55,651 nt of DNA from NCBI RefSeq assembly GCF_021190915.1, contig NZ_JAIOAP010000029.1, positions 1-55,651 on the forward strand, in the 5' to 3' direction. Below, piece by piece: positions 1 through 8,094 of the stretch. The notes below the pieces were generated by a model that saw nothing but the letters and a program-made list of their open reading frames with translations, ran no database searches and was not told where the DNA came from. Position 1 is the first letter of the stretch, and the number at the start of each line of letters is the position of its first letter. A program made the position numbers and the translations under genes. The stretch is from Cohnella silvisoli. Lineage in GTDB: Bacteria; Bacillota; Bacilli; Paenibacillales; Paenibacillaceae.

Positions 1-130
1 CCTACCGTTAGATTTCCGCTGCCAGCAGCGAAAGCAAGTAGCCAACCTATTTGCTTGCAGAAAGTACCGGTATGGCTGGTAAGAAACCCCTACTTCTTAG
101 CGAAGCGTAAGTAGGGGAGGTTCATTCGGT
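1..130 (+). mobile_element. possible right end / omega-RNA tail of a TnpB element cut by the window edge
   Basis: The stretch carries a strong hairpin, CCCCTACTT (87-95) paired with AAGTAGGGG (109-117), followed by GAGGTTCATTC. This is the layout seen at right ends of IS200/IS605-group elements, where the end hairpin is also the 3' part of the TnpB guide RNA. The second, complete element in this window ends with a comparable hairpin and GCATTCAC at 44827-44853. No tnpB frame is visible because the window starts here. It could instead be a rho-independent terminator of an upstream gene, but no T-run follows the hairpin. Confidence 0.4.
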
Positions 131-162
131 GACAATTATGAGATCAAAGGGGAACAAGTAAC

Positions 163-1038
163 ATGGTCGATTTCGAATGGTACAGAAGTTATTGTACGAT
201 ATATAAGCATAACTCGGTTTCCGAAGCCGCAAAAACACGTATGATGACACAGCCGGCAATGAGTCAACACTTAGCCTCCTTAGAAGCCGAGGTTGGAGAA
301 GCTTTGTTTATCAGAACTTCAAGAAAAATGGTTCCAACTGAACGGGGGAAGGAATTATATTCTCAGTTGGCTCCTCTGATTGAGTCATTAGAGGAAACAA
401 CAATGGGTTTTAGATCCGCTTCTTTACCCACGCATACAGTAATAAAAATTGGAGCCGCACATGAATTTTATAGCGAAAAAATACTTCCTCAGCTTCAAAA
501 GTACAATACATGCACAATTTCGCATTTTGGAACAGCCGATCAATTGTTAGAGCTGCTGAAGGAGGATAAATTAGATATCATCATTACATCCAAAAAGTTT
601 CAAACTCCAGGAATTGAGTATTTGAAATTAATGGATGAACAATTCGTTATTGTTGCCCCTAACCATTACGAAATATTCGATACAGACAACCCTATGTTAA
701 AGGAACAATGGCTCTCTTCTCAAAATTGGATTAGTTACGGGCTGGATTTACCGATTATAAGAAGAATTTGGAGAGAACACTTTAAGAATCGCCCTCAAAT
801 TCGACCTATCCATATCATTCCTAATTTACATATGATTCTAAAGGCTATCGAAAACGGTGGGGGTTTAAGCGTAATCCCCACATACATATTAGATAAATCG
901 GCGAATAAGGCCAAATCAAAAGTTATTTTCGAGGAATTAAAAGTGAAAAACGAGATATTTATCGCATTTAAGCTAAAGCATAGACACCTGCCTAAAATGA
1001 ATGAGGTAATTAAACTAATTCGCGAGCAAAATGTATAA
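163..1038 (+). CDS. LysR-family transcriptional regulator
   Basis: This 291-residue protein has the LysR plan. An N-terminal winged helix-turn-helix occupies about residues 4-62 (SVSEAAKTRMMTQPAMSQHL, then LEAEVGEALFIRTSRKMVPTERG), followed by a periplasmic-binding-protein-like effector domain to about residue 285. The ATG is preceded by AAAGGGG with about 10 nt spacing. The usual LysR arrangement is divergent from its target, but here the gene is codirectional with, and 100 bp upstream of, a DJ-1/PfpI protein and an MFS exporter, so these are the likeliest targets. The effector is unknown. The family call is sure; the regulon is inference. Confidence 0.9.
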   Translation: MVDFEWYRSYCTIYKHNSVSEAAKTRMMTQPAMSQHLASLEAEVGEALFIRTSRKMVPTERGKELYSQLAPLIESLEETTMGFRSASLPTHTVIKIGAAHEFYSEKILPQLQKYNTCTISHFGTADQLLELLKEDKLDIIITSKKFQTPGIEYLKLMDEQFVIVAPNHYEIFDTDNPMLKEQWLSSQNWISYGLDLPIIRRIWREHFKNRPQIRPIHIIPNLHMILKAIENGGGLSVIPTYILDKSANKAKSKVIFEELKVKNEIFIAFKLKHRHLPKMNEVIKLIREQNV

Positions 1039-1138
1039 AAATATTTATGAATAGTTCATTATTTCATAATTTGTTTTATGACTCCTTTAGACTTAGAATA
1101 ACGATGAAGCAAAACAAATCATCCAGGAGGCTAAACAA

Positions 1139-1798
1139 ATGACGAAAAAAGTGTTGATCGTTGTCACTACTCATACAGAAATTCATGAAGGCAAAACAAC
1201 GGGTACTTGGTTATCGGAATTTGCCGAAGCATACACGGGATTCATAAATAAAGGGTACGAGGTTACGGTAGCAAGCCCGCTTGGAGGACAAGGTCCGGTC
1301 GATCCAGGAAGTGTAGATGCAAACACGCAAGAAGAAATTTTGGAAACGAAAAAATATTTGGAAAACACTGTGAAACTAGATGAAGTTTCTGTCGAAGGTT
1401 TTGATGCGATTTTCTTGCCAGGCGGTCATGGAACCATGTACGACCTTCCCAAAAGCCAAAAGCTTCAAGAGCTGCTACGCGATTTCTATGAAGGAAACAA
1501 AATCGTTGCCGCTGTTTGTCACGGTCCGGCGGGATTAATCGGTGCTACTTTATCGAATGGGCAACCGCTTGTAGCTGGCAAACGCGTCAATGCCTTTACG
1601 GACAGAGAAGAGGAGGAAACAACGTTGGCTCAACATCTTCCGTTTTTACTGGAAAGCAAACTTCGTGATTTAGGAGCGATTTTCGTTGCAGCTCCGAATT
1701 GGTCCGTTCATTATGAGGTAGATGGCAACCTTATTACGGGACAGAATCCCCAGTCAACTCTAGCGGTAACGAAAGCTGTTATTGAAAAACTTGGTTGA
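1139..1798 (+). CDS. type 1 glutamine amidotransferase-like protein, DJ-1/PfpI (Hsp31-like) family
   Basis: This cytosolic protein of 219 residues has the DJ-1/PfpI fold. The nucleophile elbow is AAVCHGPAGL (Cys near residue 127) with an upstream acidic residue in FDAIFLPGGHGTMYDL, and the late part contains APNWSVHYEVDGNLITGQNP. Members of this branch act as glyoxalase III/deglycase-like or chaperone-like stress proteins, so detoxification of reactive carbonyls is a reasonable guess. The start ATG has a good AGGAGG 9 nt upstream. The next gene's TTG alternative overlaps this stop, and its more likely ATG lies 13 nt downstream, so the two are probably cotranscribed. Confidence 0.88.
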   Translation: MTKKVLIVVTTHTEIHEGKTTGTWLSEFAEAYTGFINKGYEVTVASPLGGQGPVDPGSVDANTQEEILETKKYLENTVKLDEVSVEGFDAIFLPGGHGTMYDLPKSQKLQELLRDFYEGNKIVAAVCHGPAGLIGATLSNGQPLVAGKRVNAFTDREEEETTLAQHLPFLLESKLRDLGAIFVAAPNWSVHYEVDGNLITGQNPQSTLAVTKAVIEKLG

Positions 1799-1811
1799 TC
1801 AAAGGACAGAT

Positions 1812-3002
1812 ATGCAAAAGATACGTAAAGGCTCGACAATCGCTTTATACGCCCTTACTTTAGGGGCATTTGCCATCGGGATGACTGAGTTCATCATTAT
1901 GGGGTTGCTTCCGGACGTGGCTTCGAACCTCAATGTCTCTATCCCATCTGCTGGATTGCTCATAACCGGATATGCGCTCGCAGTCGCCTTCGGTGCTCCG
2001 ATCATTACGATTGCCTTGCACAAAATGCAACGCAAAGCGCTTTTAATCTTGCTCATGATCATTTTTATTGTAGGTAATGCACTTGCCGCTCTCGCACCGA
2101 ACTACGAGATTTTGATGGTCGCTCGCGTCGTGGCTGCATTGACGCACGGCTCCTTCTTCGGTGTCGGTTCCATCGTGGCCGCAGAGCTGGTTCCCAAGGA
2201 AAAACGTGCCGGCGCAATTGCCCTCATGTTTACCGGGTTGACATTGGCGAACATTTTGGGTGTTCCTATTGGGACGTTCTTGGGTCAAGCTTATGGTTGG
2301 CGGTTTACGTTCTGGGTGATTACGGTGGTGGGTCTCGCGGCACTGCTCGGTGTTGTTATGCTTGTACCCAAGGTCAAAACTACCCAGTCCAGCCTGCGCC
2401 AGGAGCTTGGCGTGTTACGCCACCCTGCCGTTCATGTTGCGCTGTTAATGACGGTGTTTGGCTTTGGAGGTGTTTTCACAGCCTTCACTTACATTACGCC
2501 AATTTTGGTCGATATAACAGGTTTCACGCCGAGTTCGGTCTCCTACATCCTCGTGTTATTCGGCGTCGGTATTACGATAGGCAATATCTACGGGGGGAAG
2601 CTGGCAGATCGGAAATTGTTGTCCTCGCTCACCTGGATTCTCGTCTTGCTTGCAGTCGTGCTGGCTATGCTCAGTATTACAGATCAGAACAAGCTCCTTG
2701 CCCTGATAACCGTATTTATTCTGGGCATAGCCGCATTCGGGATCGTGCCGGGGCTGCAGCTTCACATGTTGAATACAGCCAAGGAAGCGCCAAACTTAGC
2801 TTCTTCGCTGAACATCGCCGCCTTTAACCTCGGAAATGCCTTTGGCGCATATTTAGGAGGCGTAGTGATCGATCTGGAAATCGGCGGCGGACTCCAAGCC
2901 GTTCCTTGGACTGCTTCATTGGTGACGGTTGTCGGAATACTGTTTACCCTTTGGGGGATCCGGCAAAATAACAAGGATTCTAGTCGGAAAAAACTACCCT
3001 AA
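1812..3002 (+). CDS. MFS transporter, drug/arabinose-efflux type
   Basis: The 396-residue protein has about 12 hydrophobic segments and begins with the signature ALGAFAIGMTEFIIMGLLP, typical of the AraJ/YdhP/CmlA-like branch of proton-coupled exporters. Loop 2-3 and the second-half motif (GGKLADRKLL) fit the major facilitator superfamily. An in-frame TTG at 1782 would overlap the preceding gene, but ATG 1812 has AAAGGA 5 nt upstream and is preferred. It follows the DJ-1/PfpI gene by 13 nt, so export of a toxic metabolite handled by that protein is possible. Substrate unknown. Confidence 0.88.
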   Translation: MQKIRKGSTIALYALTLGAFAIGMTEFIIMGLLPDVASNLNVSIPSAGLLITGYALAVAFGAPIITIALHKMQRKALLILLMIIFIVGNALAALAPNYEILMVARVVAALTHGSFFGVGSIVAAELVPKEKRAGAIALMFTGLTLANILGVPIGTFLGQAYGWRFTFWVITVVGLAALLGVVMLVPKVKTTQSSLRQELGVLRHPAVHVALLMTVFGFGGVFTAFTYITPILVDITGFTPSSVSYILVLFGVGITIGNIYGGKLADRKLLSSLTWILVLLAVVLAMLSITDQNKLLALITVFILGIAAFGIVPGLQLHMLNTAKEAPNLASSLNIAAFNLGNAFGAYLGGVVIDLEIGGGLQAVPWTASLVTVVGILFTLWGIRQNNKDSSRKKLP

Positions 3003-3024
3003 AAAGTTACAGATTAAATATCCC

Positions 3025-3051
3025 GTCCCTTTAGCTCAGCTGGGAGAGTGC
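3025..3051 (+). other. isolated tRNA 5'-half-like sequence
   Basis: The sequence CTTTAGCTCAGCTGGGAGAG within this span matches the acceptor-to-D-arm consensus of a bacterial tRNA (U8, A14, GG18-19, A21). The next 60 bases do not form an anticodon arm or T arm. It is therefore a fragment and not a tRNA gene. Such half-tRNAs are often left by integration or deletion events. Confidence 0.5.
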
Positions 3052-3090
3052 AAGAGAGAGTAAAGCTGCCGGCGGTTTTTGTAAAAAGCG

Positions 3091-3115
3091 AACCAGTACC
3101 GCTCTGGTACTGGTT
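3091..3115 (+). repeat. perfect 10-bp inverted repeat
   Basis: AACCAGTACC and GGTACTGGTT are separated by 5 nt. There is no proper T-run after it (TCGTTGC), so it is not a good intrinsic terminator. It sits just after the tRNA-like fragment in a 400-bp stretch without a gene. Confidence 0.6.
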
Positions 3116-3202
3116 TCGTTGCATGCTGAAAAAACTACGAATAACCAATGCAACGGATCAAAATTAGCGGTTTCACTTCGGAAAGGTAATGTGTTCCTCT
3201 CT

Positions 3203-3232
3203 CTCCCCTCAGTTCTGAGGGGAGTTTTTTTT
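3203..3232 (+). terminator. rho-independent terminator
   Basis: CTCCCCTCAG and CTGAGGGGAG form a tight hairpin followed by eight T. It lies 200 bp after the MFS stop codon and before the DUF1801 gene. Between 3233 and 3400 I see a short open stretch ending LQRKDRKPQDNDQLE-stop with no start codon and no recognisable family. Confidence 0.85.
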
Positions 3233-3402
3233 GTCGATTCCATGGAACAACGATTTGGCTGGAATCGTTTCGCCTCCTGAAAGAGGAGAGGTTCGATCGG
3301 TTCGACCAATACCTTCAGGGGCTGCAGCGCAAGGATCGGAAACCGCAGGACAATGACCAACTGGAATAGAGTAACAAGCGAACGCAAATGGGAGGAATTA
3401 AC

Positions 3403-3765
3403 TTGGCCGACAACAACTATAATCAAGACGTCACAGATTACATCCAAAAGTTGGATCAGGAATGGCAAATCGAGATTTGCAAACTAATTCGCAAGATCAT
3501 CCATCAATCCGTTCCGGAAGTTAAAGAACAGATAAAAATGACAACGCCTAATTACACAAAGAACGGTAAAGTAGTCTGTACTTTTTTCGCTGCGAAAACC
3601 TGGGTCACGTTAACGATTTTCAATACCGGAAATTTAGAAATACCGGAAAGCTTGCATAATGTTTCGGATTACCCCGACCGTATGCAACTCAAAATCAAAA
3701 AGGGGCATGCATGGGATGAACATGCTTTAGCTAGGTTCATGCAGCAAGCGGCTAATGCTATTTAA
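3403..3765 (+). CDS. DUF1801 domain protein
   Basis: A small cytosolic protein of about 120 residues of the DUF1801/YdhG-like type. The hallmarks are VTDYIQKLDQEWQIEICKLI at the start and PEVKEQIKMTTPNYTKNGKVVCTF in the centre. The family is structurally related to the frataxin-like/YdeI group and has no established enzymatic role. An ATG at 3388 exists, but the ideal ribosome site GGGAGG lies inside that codon stretch and points to TTG 3403 with 7-8 nt spacing, so the shorter form is preferred. It is monocistronic, bounded by a terminator upstream and 226 bp of non-coding DNA downstream in which I recognise nothing. Confidence 0.8.
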   Translation: MADNNYNQDVTDYIQKLDQEWQIEICKLIRKIIHQSVPEVKEQIKMTTPNYTKNGKVVCTFFAAKTWVTLTIFNTGNLEIPESLHNVSDYPDRMQLKIKKGHAWDEHALARFMQQAANAI

Positions 3766-3991
3766 TGGCATTAGCGATAGGGAGATGGATAGCCGTTCTT
3801 GCAAAGCCAACGATATAGCAGTCGCGGCGTCACCTGGCGTTCGATCGGAATTTGCGGTCGTTCGCTATTTTTTTGCGTGTTTTCTCACCATTTTCTAATC
3901 CAAATTTAATCTTCACTTACAAGACGATAATTCTAATTATCTATAACATAGTCTGTAGATCCTATAAATTATCAAAAAGGGAGCGGGTTTC

Positions 3992-4746
3992 ATGATAAAA
4001 ACAGAAAATCTAAAGAAGATTTATAACCATGATTTCGAAGCGGTTAAACAGATGAACCTGAATGTGGGGAAGGGAGACATTTATGGTTTTCTAGGTCCTA
4101 ACGGAGCGGGTAAAACGACAACGATAAGGATGCTCACCGGGCTGATTGAACCAACGGAAGGCAGAGTTATCTTGAATGGTCTGGATGTTCGGAGCGAAAA
4201 ACAGGAAGTCAAAAAACATATCGGCGTACTGCCGGAATCAAATGGTTACTATGAGTGGATGACCGGGAAAGAATACCTGCTATTCTTCTCCTCCCTTTAC
4301 GGCATAACGAAGAAGAAAAGGGCCGAAAGGACGGATGAATTGCTTGAAATGGTGGATTTGCAAGAAAAAGCGAACATTCGCATCCATCAATATTCAAGAG
4401 GAATGAGGCAAAGATTGGGAATTGCAAGAACGCTGATCCATGAACCCCGAATTATATTCTTGGATGAACCTACATTGGGTCTGGACCCTCAGGGACAAAA
4501 AGACATTGAAAAAATATTGCTTCATCTGAACAAAGAAAAAGGCGTAACCATCTTTATTACGTCCCATTTATTAAAAGACATTGAGAGAATATGCATCGCG
4601 TAGCCATAGTGCAAAGAGGCAGATTGCTTGATGAGGATACAATCGAAAACCTAATATGGAAATACAAAACGGCATTGAATAAAGAGAACACGAGCTTGGA
4701 AGATATCTTTTTCCATCTGACGAACGAGAAGAAAGGTGGACAATAA
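3992..4746 (+). pseudogene. ABC transporter ATP-binding protein with a frameshift near its C-terminus
   Basis: The first frame (to 4603, 203 residues) has Walker A GPNGAGKTT, the signature YSRGMRQRL, Walker B RIIFLDEPT and the H-loop ITSH, as in ABC-2 exporters of the CcmA/NatA/YhaQ type. It then ends abruptly at DIERICIA. The expected continuation RVAIVQRGRLLDE is found one frame over from 4597 and runs to the TAA at 4744-4746. Loss of a single base near 4594-4596 explains this. ATG 4591 lies exactly in the second frame, so a separate 51-residue C-terminal peptide could be reinitiated. All nucleotide-binding motifs precede the break, so the truncated protein might still work. Sequencing error, real mutation and split gene cannot be separated here. 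Confidence 0.8.
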
Positions 4747-4747
4747 A

Positions 4748-5506
4748 ATGATATTTGAATTAGTGAAAAAGGAATCGAAAGAACACATATTTTCGAGAAA
4801 AGGGTTAGGTTTTTTATTTGTCGTGTCTCTTCTGCTAAGCGTCATGTCGTTCGGTTTTATTTCCGTCAAGGAACTTAGCCTGCTAGATCAGCCAACCGTC
4901 GTTATGACGGCTTTTCGATTGCTTCTGGGCATTAATATTCTTATCTCAATGGTGTTTGCTTCGACGATGGTAGCTGGGGAAAAAGAAAAAGGAACGTTGG
5001 AAAGCTTGCTGCTGACTCCGCTGACCAAGAGAAAAATAATCATTGGCAAACTGACGGCTATTTTGGTTTTCTGGTTTGTGGTTACCCTTATTTCTTTGCC
5101 TTATTTCTTTGTACTATCGTTCGGCACGAACATGTTTCCGACTATCTTATTTTTCTTATACATTGTAGGCACTGCTTTGGTTATAGCCTTTTCTTCAATA
5201 GCGTTAATATTCTCGACGATACTGGCATCCACCAAAAATGCGATGATTTTAGGAATTTTGATTTTCCTGATCACCCTCATTCCGATGTTTTTATCCACAA
5301 CGATGAAAAAATCCGGTTTTGCCAAACGGATCAATGATTATAGTCCGGTTTCGGCAAGCATGAAATCGATGAAAGACATTTTCATCAATAAATTGGGTTC
5401 CTCCGATATTTTGGTCGGATTGATTCCGGTTATCGTATTTTTGCTGCTAACCGTGTTGCTGGCGTTAATGATTTCGAAAAAAGTTGATTTCTTAAGGGGG
5501 GAATAG
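4748..5506 (+). CDS. ABC-2 type transporter permease
   Basis: This membrane protein of 252 residues has six predicted helices. The segments are roughly residues 20-44, 55-80, 105-130, 135-160, 168-190 and 225-247, with the large polar loop GEKEKGTLESLLLTP after helix 2 that is typical of ABC-2 permeases (NatB/YhaP-like). ATG 4748 follows the stop of the frameshifted ATPase by 1 nt, with AAGGTGG 8 nt upstream; a GTG at 4736 would add four residues. It pairs with the ATPase gene and is followed 1 nt later by a secreted membrane-anchored protein, so all three form one operon. The exported substrate is unknown. Confidence 0.85.
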   Translation: MIFELVKKESKEHIFSRKGLGFLFVVSLLLSVMSFGFISVKELSLLDQPTVVMTAFRLLLGINILISMVFASTMVAGEKEKGTLESLLLTPLTKRKIIIGKLTAILVFWFVVTLISLPYFFVLSFGTNMFPTILFFLYIVGTALVIAFSSIALIFSTILASTKNAMILGILIFLITLIPMFLSTTMKKSGFAKRINDYSPVSASMKSMKDIFINKLGSSDILVGLIPVIVFLLLTVLLALMISKKVDFLRGE

Positions 5507-5507
5507 A

Positions 5508-6032
5508 ATGAGAAAGAGTATGCTTTTACTGTTGCTTATCGGATTATTATTTGTCACAAATGCCGGATTTGCCCAAGCTCAAGGGAATCCAAACTTCGAA
5601 ATCAATATTGTTTTTCCTCAGAAAATCGAACAACTCCCGGGAATCGACACGTTGATCAAAGTGAGTATTATTAATAAAACAGATAAAGAAATGCATGACG
5701 TATTTACCTATATCACAATGGCGAACCTTACTAAAACATGGACGGTAAATTTAGAGGATTACAGCGCCGACCAGCCCACTGCTATCGGTACGATGAAACC
5801 GAATGAAGAGAAAATCGTTGAGCTCCCTATTAAACTTGTGTATTCAGCCGATTATTATTTATATGCGACAGTGGTTTCCAAGGAAAGCAAGATCATAACT
5901 TCCAGCGACGCGATTCCTGTAAAGATTCTAGGAAATACGAAGATCGTTCCGCTGCAAGTGCAGATTGTATCCATACTCATCCCATTATTGCTGTTAATCG
6001 CTTTGATCTATGTCATTAAACGAAAGAAATAA
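5508..6032 (+). CDS. secreted, C-terminally membrane-anchored protein of an ABC exporter operon
   Basis: The protein has 174 residues. It starts with a signal peptide (MRKSMLLLLLIGLLFVTNAGFAQA, residues 1-24) and a beta-rich extracellular part of about 110 residues that resembles NEW3/CARDB-like Ig folds (phrases such as INKTDKEMHDVFTYITM and GTMKPNEEKIVELPIKL). It ends in a membrane helix at about 150-170 and the cytoplasmic stop KRKK. The gene starts 1 nt after the permease stop (AAGGGGGGAATAGAATG). Such NEW3-like partners are common beside ABC-2 exporters and may cap the transporter outside. No enzyme motif is seen, and the precise family is unsure. Confidence 0.7.
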   Translation: MRKSMLLLLLIGLLFVTNAGFAQAQGNPNFEINIVFPQKIEQLPGIDTLIKVSIINKTDKEMHDVFTYITMANLTKTWTVNLEDYSADQPTAIGTMKPNEEKIVELPIKLVYSADYYLYATVVSKESKIITSSDAIPVKILGNTKIVPLQVQIVSILIPLLLLIALIYVIKRKK

Positions 6033-6050
6033 AACCGAATAAAACCAAAA

Positions 6051-6086
6051 AGAAGCCCGTGGTTCCTGTCGGAATCACGGGCTTCT
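6051..6086. terminator. bidirectional terminator
   Basis: AGAAGCCCGTG pairs with CACGGGCTTCT across a 14-nt loop. It sits between the end of the ABC operon and the convergent end of the aminotransferase operon. The flanking A-rich stretch on the left supplies a T-rich tail for the leftward transcript. Confidence 0.8.
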
Positions 6087-6124
6087 GGCGTGAAATCTCA
6101 TTGATCGGCTGAAAGCAGCCTTAC

Positions 6125-7438
6125 TTAAACGTTACCCGACTTCACATCCAACACGGCTTGGTGAATTCGGTCGAATAGGTCTTCCAGGTTCGATTCCTCG
6201 ATGCAAGAGAAGGCGACGCGCAAATCGGTTGATCCGAGCGCAATCGTGCCTACGCCATAGGCGTTCAGCAGACGTTGGCGAACGGCTTCCGCTTCTACAT
6301 AGAGCAGCTTGAGACACATGAAGTAGCCGGAGTTGAACGGATAGTAGGTCCATTCTTCGCCATACTTGCCGCTGTCGAGCAACTGCTTCACCTTGTTGGC
6401 GCGGCCTTTCATGATATGGAACTTCTGTTCCTTCTGGTCATGGAATTTCGGCGATTTCAGAGCGCGCAGAATGAACGTCTGCGACGGATGCGGTCCGCTT
6501 GAGATGGTAGCGCGGATAATGCCGAGCGTCTTCTGCTCAAGAGCGGACAGGCTTGCTTCCGCAAGTCCGCCGAATGTGATGAAGCCGACGCGGAATCCCC
6601 ACACGTATTCTTCTTTTGTTGCGCCGTCGACTTTAACGGCGAGCACCCGTTCATGCAGTCCGCATAGCTGTCCGAACAATGATTCCTGCAAGGAATCCTC
6701 GAAGAACAATCCGAAGTATGCATCGTCTGTAACGGCGATAACGTTAATGCCAGCTTCTGCGGCATCCCGAATGGCGGCGATGATTTCACGACCTTCTTCG
6801 ATTCCCGGGGTGTAACCGGTCGGGTTAATCGGGAAGTTGAGCAGCACGATCGCTTTGCCGCGATCTTTCTGAGCGAGCAGGGCATCGCGAAGGCCGGCCG
6901 AATTAAACCGGTTGTCTGCGTCGTACAGCGGGTAATGGACCATTTCCGCGCCGCGGCGAATGTTGAAAGTCAACTCGTAGTTTTCCCAGTTTTTATCGGG
7001 AACGATTACGGCATCGCCGACATCGGCAAACAGGTCGGAAACGATGCTGAGGCCGTGGGTCAAGGCGTTCGTAACGACAGGCAGGCTAAGCTTCTTCCCT
7101 GCAAGTGAAGGGTTCTCTACAAGCATCTTATCGCGCCATACGGTGCGAAGCTCAGGTTTGCCTCCCGGCGGGGCATATTCATAAATGTCCTTCGGCTCAT
7201 AGGCGGACAAAGTTTCTTGAATGACGTCCAAGTGCATAGGCTGACCGTTCTCGGTAGCAATACCGATGGTCGCATTATACACATTAGCCTTCTGCTTGGC
7301 TTCCGCGGATTGACTCAATATGCCGACCTTCGGCATATAAATAGCTTTTCCTAAACCGGAAAGCATTCGGGCAACGGGCGGATTTTCTCGGGCAATCGTT
7401 TCGTTCAACTGCTGTGCGAGGGGATTCATGACGTCCAT
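6125..7438 (-). CDS. PLP-dependent aminotransferase, class I/II
   Basis: The protein has 434-437 residues with the fold type I aminotransferase layout. The sequence shows NALTHGLSIVSDLFADVGD at the cofactor-phosphate region, NFPINPTGYTP, the Asp/Tyr pair in AVTDDAYFGLF, and the Schiff-base lysine in KVDGATKEEYVWGFRVGF. ATG 7438 has GGAAGG only 2 nt away, whereas ATG 7429 has it at 9 nt, so 7429 is the more likely start. It is the last gene of a leftward operon paiB-GNAT-aminotransferase with gaps of 6 and 14 nt. The substrate cannot be read from the sequence; an aromatic or branched amino acid is possible. It is divergent from a MocR-type regulator that could control it. Confidence 0.85.
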   Translation of the reverse strand: MDVMNPLAQQLNETIARENPPVARMLSGLGKAIYMPKVGILSQSAEAKQKANVYNATIGIATENGQPMHLDVIQETLSAYEPKDIYEYAPPGGKPELRTVWRDKMLVENPSLAGKKLSLPVVTNALTHGLSIVSDLFADVGDAVIVPDKNWENYELTFNIRRGAEMVHYPLYDADNRFNSAGLRDALLAQKDRGKAIVLLNFPINPTGYTPGIEEGREIIAAIRDAAEAGINVIAVTDDAYFGLFFEDSLQESLFGQLCGLHERVLAVKVDGATKEEYVWGFRVGFITFGGLAEASLSALEQKTLGIIRATISSGPHPSQTFILRALKSPKFHDQKEQKFHIMKGRANKVKQLLDSGKYGEEWTYYPFNSGYFMCLKLLYVEAEAVRQRLLNAYGVGTIALGSTDLRVAFSCIEESNLEDLFDRIHQAVLDVKSGNV

Positions 7439-7452
7439 CCTTCCAATCTTTA

Positions 7453-8088
7453 TTAGGTGATATTATACACTATTGGATGAGGAGCGTCATTGAAATCAGC
7501 GTAATCTTTAAGAAGAAACTGTTGTAATTTGGATTTTACCGAGCTCCATTCGTCTTCAATGATGCTATACACGCACGCGTCGCGAATATATCCATCTTCT
7601 AAGATCCTATTTTTGCGCAATACGCCTTCTTGAATAGCACCGATTCTTTTAATCGCTTTATTGGATCTGTCGTTACGCGCATCCGCAGTGAATTGAACTC
7701 TAACGGTGTGGAGGTTTTCAAAGCAATATTGAAGCAATAGATACTTGCATTCCGTATTTACCTTTGTCCGCCACACAGAAGGATTGTACCAGGTCCAACC
7801 GATTTCCAGTTGCCTATTCGGAATCGAGATATTTAGAAGCCGTGTTGAACCGACGATTCGGCCAGTTGTTTGATCAACAACGACGAGAGGCAATTCCTTT
7901 CCTGTTTCTTGTTGCTGCAAAGCATCGATAATCCACCTTTCGGCGCTTATTAAACTCGTTATTTTCTGTGGCAAATAGGTCCAGATTTCCGGGTGTTTCG
8001 ACGCCTCATATAGCCCCTCCGCGTGCTCCGGTCGAAGAGGCACCAGCTTAACAGACGAGCCGGTTAGCTCTGTGAATGAGATGTTCAT
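7453..8088 (-). CDS. GNAT-family N-acetyltransferase, RimJ/RimL-like
   Basis: This 211-residue cytosolic protein has the RimJ/RimL-type acetyltransferase pattern: LVPLRPEHAEGLYEASKHPEIWTYLP at the start, IVGSTRLLNISIPNRQLEIGWTWY in the centre, and the acetyl-CoA region with NKAIKRIGAIQEGVLRKNRI. It probably transfers acetyl to an amine of a small molecule or a protein N-terminus. The start ATG has AGGAGG 11 nt upstream, 6 nt after the PaiB-like stop. A PaiB-like protein next to an acetyltransferase recalls the B. subtilis paiAB pair, but this enzyme is of the RimJ type and is not demonstrably PaiA. Confidence 0.85.
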   Translation of the reverse strand: MNISFTELTGSSVKLVPLRPEHAEGLYEASKHPEIWTYLPQKITSLISAERWIIDALQQQETGKELPLVVVDQTTGRIVGSTRLLNISIPNRQLEIGWTWYNPSVWRTKVNTECKYLLLQYCFENLHTVRVQFTADARNDRSNKAIKRIGAIQEGVLRKNRILEDGYIRDACVYSIIEDEWSSVKSKLQQFLLKDYADFNDAPHPIVYNIT

Positions 8089-8094
8089 TATCGT

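Noticed and set aside
3025..3110. A complete tRNA gene
   Set aside because: Only the acceptor/D-arm half fits; no anticodon or T arm can be folded.
3233..3375. C-terminal gene fragment ending LQRKDRKPQDNDQLE
   Set aside because: The frame is short, lacks a start and matches no family I recognise.
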